64,000 nucleotides of DNA from Sipunculus nudus (lineage: Eukaryota > Annelida > Sipuncula > Golfingiida > Sipunculidae). The notes under the pieces were generated by a model that searched no databases, had not been told where the DNA came from, and saw only the letters and a list, made by a program, of their open reading frames with translations. How positions within the stretch are numbered: position 1 is the stretch's first letter; the number at the start of each line of letters is the position of its first letter. Positions 56,883 through 64,000 of this stretch are shown piece after piece. The stretch covers positions 43,340,840 through 43,404,839 of the forward strand of contig CM049322.1 of assembly GCA_026874595.1 (NCBI GenBank), written 5' to 3'. Position numbers and translations under genes: made by a program.

Positions 56883-56917
56883 AGGTCACAAAGGTCACAA
56901 AGGCGCGCTATAGGTCA
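56883..56917 (+). promoter_or_regulatory. AGGTCA direct repeats, DR3-type
   Basis: AGGTCA at 56883-56888 and 56892-56897 are spaced by exactly three bases (CAA), and a third copy lies at 56912-56917. AGGTCA is the nuclear-receptor half-site. The surrounding CACAAAGGCGC is also repeated, so this may simply be a short tandem repeat. Confidence 0.3.
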
Positions 56918-57338
56918 CAAAGGCGCAGTGGTGCTGTAAGCCATAATTTTAATTAGCATAGAGAAAGCTCATGCTTGATTTGGTTAAGTATTTGCAAGTA
57001 TTGCATGGCTTCACTCTCTCTAGGTCAGAAGTGCGAGAACCAGAGATACATAAACTTTAATTTTTCCGCCTTTTTTATTTTGTTAAACTGGAAGACTCTC
57101 TTTGGAAAGATATTGTAATTTTTAATTCACTCCAAAGAGGTCCAAACCTCAGTACGTTTAAAGGTCACAGAAATCAATAAATAAGATTTATTGTTAGGTA
57201 TTTAACGGGTCTTTAAATGCACAGTACACATTAACATAATTTATTACTCAAAGAGGGTTTTACAGAGTCAATGTGTTTTGCTTGTTCTTAATTGACAAAT
57301 TCATGGTAGAGTATAAGTGAGATACAGGACATATATAG

Positions 57339-57397
<59 letters not shown>

Positions 57398-60300
57398 CGC
57401 CTGATTACATTAAACAGAGCCGATCATGGCTCTTTATCAACACATGCTGTTTGGCTTATTTCTATAAGGAAGATGCGGGAGCCATCCATGTGCAACTTAT
57501 CCATGACCGGTCACTCACCTACTAATGCGCTAGCGCGTGTCCGTTTGTTAGTCCTCATGGGACTCCCTTATATTTTTTGAGTGGCGCATAACACACCTGA
57601 AGGTATTATGACTGTTTGAAACCCCAATATCTCAATTCAGTTCAATAGTGCTTTAAATTTATATCAGGCCCCATAAAATGTACTTTATTTTAAACTTTGC
57701 ACTGTGATCTTTCTGATAGTATACATATTTTTTCATTCATTTTCACATGATTTAATTTTTTTTTAAAAATTTTTATTCAATTAATTGTTGAATGAAAATT
57801 TAAATTTCAGTTTGAGGGTAGATGGATCCGTGATAGAGGAAAACAAAAAAAAACATTTTTAGATAATATCTTGTAGTTTAATATGAGTCCAGTAAAAAGC
57901 TGATTATTGTTACTTAGGTTTAAAATAGTGTCCCTTTTAAATTTTTTTAATTTAAATGTTACAAAATCAGGTGAAAATGAGTGAAATATCTAAAAATATG
58001 TATACATAACCTCCTTGGCGGAAGTCAAATATTTTTCGACATTTATTCTTAAAGTATGATAATTTTGTACGCCCCTTAAGACGTACGGAAAAAAAAAATA
58101 CCTGCTCATGTACTTGTATGCGTGTGTATATAAACAATAGGTCATCATAATTAAAAAAAAGGACAAATATTGTCATATGTTTATTGCATTGCAGAGTAAA
58201 ACGACAGTGCCACTATTTGAACGCATCTAAGGAAAGCACGGTTGATCTCCAGTGATAAGACCGGAGACCTCTGGGTATTCTAGGAATTCTGGGAGTCATA
58301 TATATCTGTTCATCTTTCCGGGCCAGACCGGTCGACTGCCCTGTCCCTGTCTGTATTCTGTACCAGGGTTGCTGATCTGATTCTGGACAAGGCCATTCAG
58401 TCCGACAGGTTTTATCTGTCTTCTTGGGGTTTACGTGATCCAAGACATTATCTGTGAACTTTTTTTCTGTATGGAGACGTGTTTTGTATATCGAAATATG
58501 TCATTATTTTCTCATTTAGTTTAAATATAATGTCACTTTTGTCACACAATGTACTTTAGCAGAGGAGGGAGGATTGTATGATAGTCCATTTAATATGTTT
58601 GTTTTTCTTATTTTTATCAACAATTCATTATTTCACCATTTAATATTTATTCACACATAATAACACTTCTGGGTAAAATAGATAATTTGCGTTTGATACC
58701 ATACTTATATGTTTGTATCTTATTCTTTTATTATCATAATATTGATTAATTTAAAAATATAATGTTTTTAGAATTCATCATTGTCCTATATATGATACAT
58801 TGCTTTATATCGTGATTTTCATAATAATACTTCTGTTTGAAAGGGAAGGCTATGCAAATCTACCATGGACAGCCTTACACGCGGAAAACAACTCGATTTA
58901 AACGAGGTTTCCCTATAGAGGTCGTGCCTCGCACCAAACACTTCCGACAATTCTACGTTTCCTGGCCGTGAGGTCTTCGGCAGTTCCGTCTAAGTTGATC
59001 TCATTTCCTTTGTTCCTTGGATAATGCGATCCCGTTCCTTGCAATAATGAAGCTCTTGTCTTAATGAAGCCCAGAGCCGATCAAACGTATTTCTTTTATA
59101 CCACAAAATGTCATTGTAATATTCAATATTCCTGAATCAAACAACTAGTCTTAAATTTTACAATGGTATTCTGCTATTCGGTAAACATAAGGTAGCTTCC
59201 CTGGTAAGAACCCGTTTACATTTAAAATCAGTCCAATAGTTGTTTTAGATTATGGTGCATATAAATATTAAAGACATGTGAATTCGAGAAATTTTATCTT
59301 CTTCGAGGTCGGATAGATCAAAAAAGGACTATCTGGTGGAAACTATCAAAATAGAAACATGCTATCGTTTTTGCATTTGAAAGAGACATAAATACAACAG
59401 TGCATCACCCTCATCCCCCCCCCCCAAAAAAAAAAAAAAAAAAACATGACATAATAACAGCTGCCAAAGCAGCAAACAGAACATCAGCAACAAACAAGAC
59501 AACCAAACCAAAATATCAGAGGGAATCCTTAGAAAGTTCAAACTTTAACAATGAAATCCGCACGGCACAGGGTAACCAAGGCAAGATTCTGCATTCTAAG
59601 GAATACAAGCCTCTCCCATTTGTGGGGGGGGGGGGGGGGGTTCTTTATTTATGGACGCTCCCCAATCTCTGTTTGCATTCATTTGTTCGGCACGTATTCA
59701 TAGGTTCATTCGTATATTTGTAAATCTACATTTGTGAATATTCCTTGATGACATTCCTGAATCCGGTACATGTGCGGAATCCGCAACAATATTTACTTAC
59801 TTCTCCAATGGCCCAATCCCGAAATGGCATGATAATTTCATGAGACTCCGGTAATGAAACACACAAACACACACACGAACGGGGATGAATTCATGCCCTC
59901 CCTCTTGGAGCAATAATACAACAGCACCACAGCTGGTATGTGTCAGTTAACTGAAGATCGAATTAGGCCGCCTACCATAAAATCATCGTAATTACTTCAA
60001 TGCGCACTCTGTAAAGTGGGATTAGGCGTCACTATTCGAATATTTGGAGCTAACGTCCTACTCCACTGATCAGGCAGCAGTTGTTAGTGTAATCAATCGA
60101 CATGACCCTTGCTTTATTGGAAAGAATCCTCCCTAATCGGCTTCAAAGCTTACCCACGCTAAGATTAACCAACCTGACTCCGCCCCGGTTGTGGGTCAAA
60201 CAAAAATGAAATGGGAACTCCCTGGCCCTGAAACAATGAAATGTCTTGTCCCTCCATCTAAGTCACAACTTTAAAGTGGAATGGTGGGCTTTTTCTTGTG

Positions 60301-60424
60301 GCACATTTCAGGTGATATTTTAATAGGAACCATCGCAAGGTGAAATTTTACATCCCTTTCAATTAAAATTACGCTTGCTTTCCGACTTGTATGAAATATA
60401 ATTTTTTTGTAATATATAATCCGG

Positions 60425-60895
60425 AAAATTGTCTACTAGGGGTAATAGAACCATCAGAGGTAGCATTCTCATGCCCATGGCAACTGCTTCCTTCTCTGAT
60501 GACCCAGTAAAATATTCGCCTCGTGGCAGCGTTCTGCCCCGGCTCTCTGATAAATCTTACCGTGAGCGACGGATTACAAATAATCCGGATTTACGAGAAC
60601 GAGGCTAGAAATAGCGGATATGTACTCCCGTCCAGGTGCTCGGATCATATTTATATTTATAATCACTCGCTGGTGTAACCATGAGACGGTGTCAGGGTCG
60701 TCAATATATACACTCTTCAGGCACAATGGGGAAAAAGTCGTGCGTCTAATGAAGTATACTAACAGACAATAATGTAAGTAAATGAGGACTGATATGCGGT
60801 TCTGAACAAGGCTATATATAATATTGTAACCCTTTAATACATCTTTATCTTCCCACACAGTACCCTCACTGGCGCTGAGCTCTGGTACGGTAACA
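60425..60895 (-). repeat. Dispersed repeat, copy 2 of inverted pair
   Basis: Reverse-oriented partner of 54040-54475. It carries CAATATTATATATAGCC-type and GGATTACAAATAATCCGGAT blocks. The long reading frame over it on the - strand includes TA and GA microsatellites and is not a gene. Confidence 0.7.
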
Positions 60896-60918
60896 TGGTA
60901 TTGACAAAGGTTATACGG

Positions 60919-60919
<1 letters not shown>

Positions 60920-60992
<73 letters not shown>
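60920..60992. repeat. (TA)n-(GA)n compound microsatellite
   Basis: TA tract to about 60968 followed directly by GA to 60992. Confidence 0.9.
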
Positions 60993-60993
<1 letters not shown>

Positions 60994-61061
60994 GTTAAGG
61001 TGATGGATACGTAAACAAAGTTCGGGTGGGTCTGAACCGGAAGAACAAAAGATCAGGCTTC

Positions 61062-61549
61062 TTAAAGGTGCCAAATCACCTACCATTTGAAAAAAGAAAT
61101 TATGTAATTTCTGGCTTCAATTGTGTATATATTAATGATCTAAGGGTAATTTAGGTTGTGAAAAGTTCTTATAAGGCCTTAGTGAAGGATGTGTGAACTT
61201 GTTTATCAACAATACGTTTGTTAACACAGCAATGTTGACATAGTGAAAAAAACATGTAACCTAAGGTGGTAAGCTGCTTATATGCAGAGGTAGAAAGGTC
61301 ATGAACTTGGTGCAAAACGCCATTTGCAAAGCTCTGGCTTATCTGACTTGCTGCCAGATGTAACTGAGATGTCCTTGTTTAATTTGCTTTGATTATTTTG
61401 GTGAGCCCCCACATATTATAAACACGTTAATATAAAAAAATAAGCAGCCTATGCGCAGTTATAACTACATTTTCTGGCCTATTTTTCTAAAAGCGTTAAG
61501 GGATTAACTTTAATTTATGAAGGTCAGATAGATGTTGGGGCCTCTTTAA
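61062..61549. mobile_element. TTAA-bounded MITE, copy 2
   Basis: Begins TTAAAGGTGCCAAATCACC and ends GGGGCCTCTTTAA. Shares its body with 40595-40996 in the same order and strand but retains an extra segment at the right and an insertion near the left. The TTAA limits in both copies suggest a piggyBac-like target preference. Confidence 0.7.
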
Positions 61550-61628
61550 TGATATCAGCATATCATTCTCACACTCAGGAAGCAATCAATCCCCCTTGAA
61601 TAAATCGTGCTAAACAGACAACATATGA

Positions 61629-61632
<4 letters not shown>

Positions 61633-61667
<35 letters not shown>

Positions 61668-61692
61668 TATATTTATTCTATACATACATATA

Positions 61693-61737
<45 letters not shown>

Positions 61738-61789
61738 TGAAGCCTCATTGTGTCGATGTCGAAGGGACCCTCAGAAAACTTTGACACAT

Positions 61790-61861
<72 letters not shown>
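61633..61861. repeat. Very long (TA)n tract split by a MITE fragment
   Basis: TA repeats at about 61633-61735 and 61793-61861. Between them is CAGTGAAGCCTCATTGTGTC and a few following blocks, a left-end fragment of the element that starts at 61862. Confidence 0.85.
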
Positions 61862-61864
<3 letters not shown>

Positions 61865-62045
61865 TGAAACCTGGTTGTGTCGAACCCGCTTAAGTCGAAT
61901 ACCCCGCTTATGTCGAAGTTACAGACTCGATTTTCTTGACAACTCTAGTTAAATTATTACCAAATTAAATCCGCTTGTTCGAACCTCGGATGTGTCGAAG
62001 TTTTTTGAGGGTCCCTTCGACTTCGACACAACGAGGTTTCACTGT
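61862..62045. mobile_element. CAGTGAAACC MITE in a TA microsatellite
   Basis: The left end CAGTGAAACCTGGTTGTGTC and the right end, inverted, CAGTGAAACCTCGTTGTGTC, continuing GAAGTCGAAGGGACCC. Both are bordered by TATATA. TA target and CAGT ends fit pogo/Tigger-like elements. An end fragment of the same family lies at 61735-61792. Confidence 0.75.
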
Positions 62046-64000
62046 ATATATACACAATTTCAGCACTCAAATTAATCAGATTTATCGCTATTTTACCTTG
62101 GTGAGAGTATAGCTACACCAACCGCTAACAAACCTACGAAACAATATCAGTTTGTAGATTAAATGTTCAAAAACAGGTTTCAATCGCAGGCTTCGCATAT
62201 CAAGTTTAAGAAATAGACGGAGAATTCTTTCAACTTATTTTTCAGCAACTTCCTAAAAGGGCGACTGCAAAATCCGCTTTGCTTAATCGTGCAATGGGAT
62301 TTTAAACAACACGTTTAAATAATGTACCTGCTCAGATTTAGATTTTTCCTTGACGTATGGCTGAATCGATGACTTAGTGATACTGGTAGAGTTTGTACAG
62401 TTGTTCAGTTGGTAGAGTTCACAAACTCATTTAAAATGTTTTGGATATCATATCATATTATACATATTCCATTTGACTGCGAAAGTATTTTTCTGTATAT
62501 ATGTTATATAAGTATGTCTACATTACCCACATAACGTGGATGTACCTAAGTTCTGTACATTGCAAATCTGTACATGGGCATTACTAAAATCAACTTGCTA
62601 GAACACACAACTTTGGAACATTAATTAATAAACTACATCCAAACAAAAATATTCTGGGAAAAAATAATAACATTTCTCAAACAAAACTTGCCAGAAGCAA
62701 CGTTAACAGTAACAAAAAGAGATATGTTATTCAGAACAGACATAGAAACCTTATCACTTGATGTCTTTACTAACATAGTCATTATAATAAAATATTATAA
62801 ACATGTACAAAAGTGTAACAAACAGGAACCAGTGTTACATTAATTTTTGAAATTCCTTTCAAATAAATTGGATATGGAAGCAATAACAATGAGAGAAAAG
62901 GCGGGGGGGGGGGAGGAATACTGAATAAGTAAATAAATGAGCAAAAATTCATGCGACTATAAAAGATCTTTAAAAATAGGGTTATCCAAAGACCGCCCCA
63001 ATCTATTAACAAAAGAAGCAGATATTTAAAGAATCACAGTCATGATGACATGCATGTATATCTATTGTAGGTCATCTATAATTAAATTTAGCATAAACTG
63101 GAAACCGGAAATAATAATGCGAATAGCGTGAGATACATATGTGTGTATATATACTGGCATATATATGTATTTATATATATGTGTGTATGTTTCTGAGTAT
63201 GCATGTGTAAATTTTTTATAGGTTAATATGTGGACATATGCAAATATATGTACATTTTGATAGTAAATAAAGGTTTCGACCCATTTACCTATATACAATA
63301 TGGGTACAAACATATTTGTACATGTGTCTCTTAAATAGCACAGTCGTTGATGAAGGAAACGAAAAAGTTGTAAATTATACATTGAAATCTGAGACGACAA
63401 GAAAGAAGAATTAAAAAAAATCAATAAATTTGTTGTTGATTTTCTTGCATTTGTTTCATCTTGCAAAGTTGACATTTAAGTCGACGCTCACCAGCAGTTG
63501 TGTAGCCATTAGGAAACATTATGCTCCCGGAACGACATACATAAAAATCTAAAGAGCTCTTCATTTTCAAAGGCTGGCTCAGTTACACTAATGGATGCAA
63601 ATCACGATTGGCTGTAGGACAAGGCAGGGAGTATTTTTACATACCGGGCGGATAGTGTTCATGTGGAGTTTTTTTTTAAATTAACCACTACAGCCTAGTT
63701 CCAGATCATCATTAGGCATACAATAGTTATGTTGTGAAACGACAAAATGTTAATCTCAAACGCTGGTTTGAGGGTATATTTTGATATCTAAAAAGGAGAT
63801 TATGAAAAAAAAAATAATAAACGGAAACGCATAAACATGTTAGGTATATTATGGAAATAATTCATGTTTAAAAAACATTACAAATTATTTTCAGTTTCCC
63901 CTTTGTGTTTTCTTTTCCTCCTTGGTTTGGAAGGATTTACATTTTCATCTTAATGTTTCATTTGCCTTAAAATGTGTTATTTAATTACATTATCTGTGAG
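62046..64000. other. Intergenic, no gene seen
   Basis: Unique-looking AT-rich DNA with a G9 run at 62903-62911 and mixed ATATGT/TATATG microsatellite at 63135-63190. No protein or RNA gene was recognised. Confidence 0.5.

Larger units (their letters stand above)
54476..60424. other. Intergenic, no gene seen
   Basis: Lies between the two arms of the inverted repeat pair. Contains (TA)n (54533-54567, 56404-56440, 57338-57398), (CA)n (56359-56404), the MITE at 55290-55504, an AGGTCA direct-repeat cluster (56883-56917) and homopolymer runs (59415-59444, 59624-59640). No coding sequence was recognised. Confidence 0.55.

Noticed and set aside
60574-61086. 170-residue frame on the - strand, the longest non-finger frame in the window
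   Set aside because: It covers one arm of the dispersed inverted repeat plus TA and GA microsatellites; no domain is recognisable.
63062-63475. 137-residue frame on the - strand
   Set aside because: Low-complexity Tyr/Thr/His stretch from TATATG repeats; no splice or homology support.
1-64000. CRISPR arrays, prokaryotic operons or phage genes
   Set aside because: Introns, microsatellites and SINEs show eukaryotic nuclear DNA; no regularly spaced repeat-spacer array is present.

Overview
The window looks like nuclear DNA of an invertebrate, most likely a mollusc or another lophotrochozoan. It is AT-rich, its genes are split by GT-AG introns, it is crowded with (TA)n microsatellites and short non-autonomous transposons, and it has tRNA-derived SINEs. 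One repeat in a PRDM9 intron combines a short AGCTCAG...CTGAGCT hairpin with a (TCCG)n-type run, a layout I associate with molluscan repeats. The species cannot be named from the sequence alone.

Two genes can be reconstructed. On the + strand (13346-26778) lies a nine-exon PRDM9 gene. It has a KRAB-like domain, an SSXRD-like acidic motif, the PRDM9 zinc knuckle, a PR/SET domain with all three catalytic-type tyrosines, an isolated proximal C2H2 finger, and a terminal array of six C2H2 fingers made of 84-bp units. All exon phases agree and give an uninterrupted 612-residue protein. The fingers are nearly identical except at the DNA-contacting helix positions, which is the signature of the recombination-hotspot-specifying PRDM9. 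On the - strand (50855 down to 37520) lies a SAXO (stabilizer of axonemal microtubules, FAM154) family gene with eight visible exons and about 530 residues. A frame mismatch between visible exons 3 and 4 implies one unseen microexon. A GC-rich hAT-type MITE with a perfect 8-bp target duplication lies just after its stop codon and carries the first downstream AATAAA on that strand.

Layout: 1-13.1 kb has no gene and holds several copies of one tRNA-derived SINE, a CGAC-rich element with a 52-bp palindrome, and a probable solo LTR. 13.3-27.4 kb is PRDM9 with its introns. 27.4-36.6 kb is intergenic, with (TA)n tracts, a CpG-rich MITE and CTCF-like motifs. 36.6-50.9 kb is the MITE and the SAXO gene. 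51-64 kb is intergenic, with microsatellites, several MITE families, and a pair of about 450-bp repeats in inverted orientation 6 kb apart.

The two genes show no functional link beyond proximity: PRDM9 would act in meiotic prophase nuclei, SAXO on cilia and sperm flagella. I found no wholly new system. The most valuable content is the intact invertebrate PRDM9 with a finger array that looks actively homogenised and diversified, followed by several MITE families with clear boundaries.
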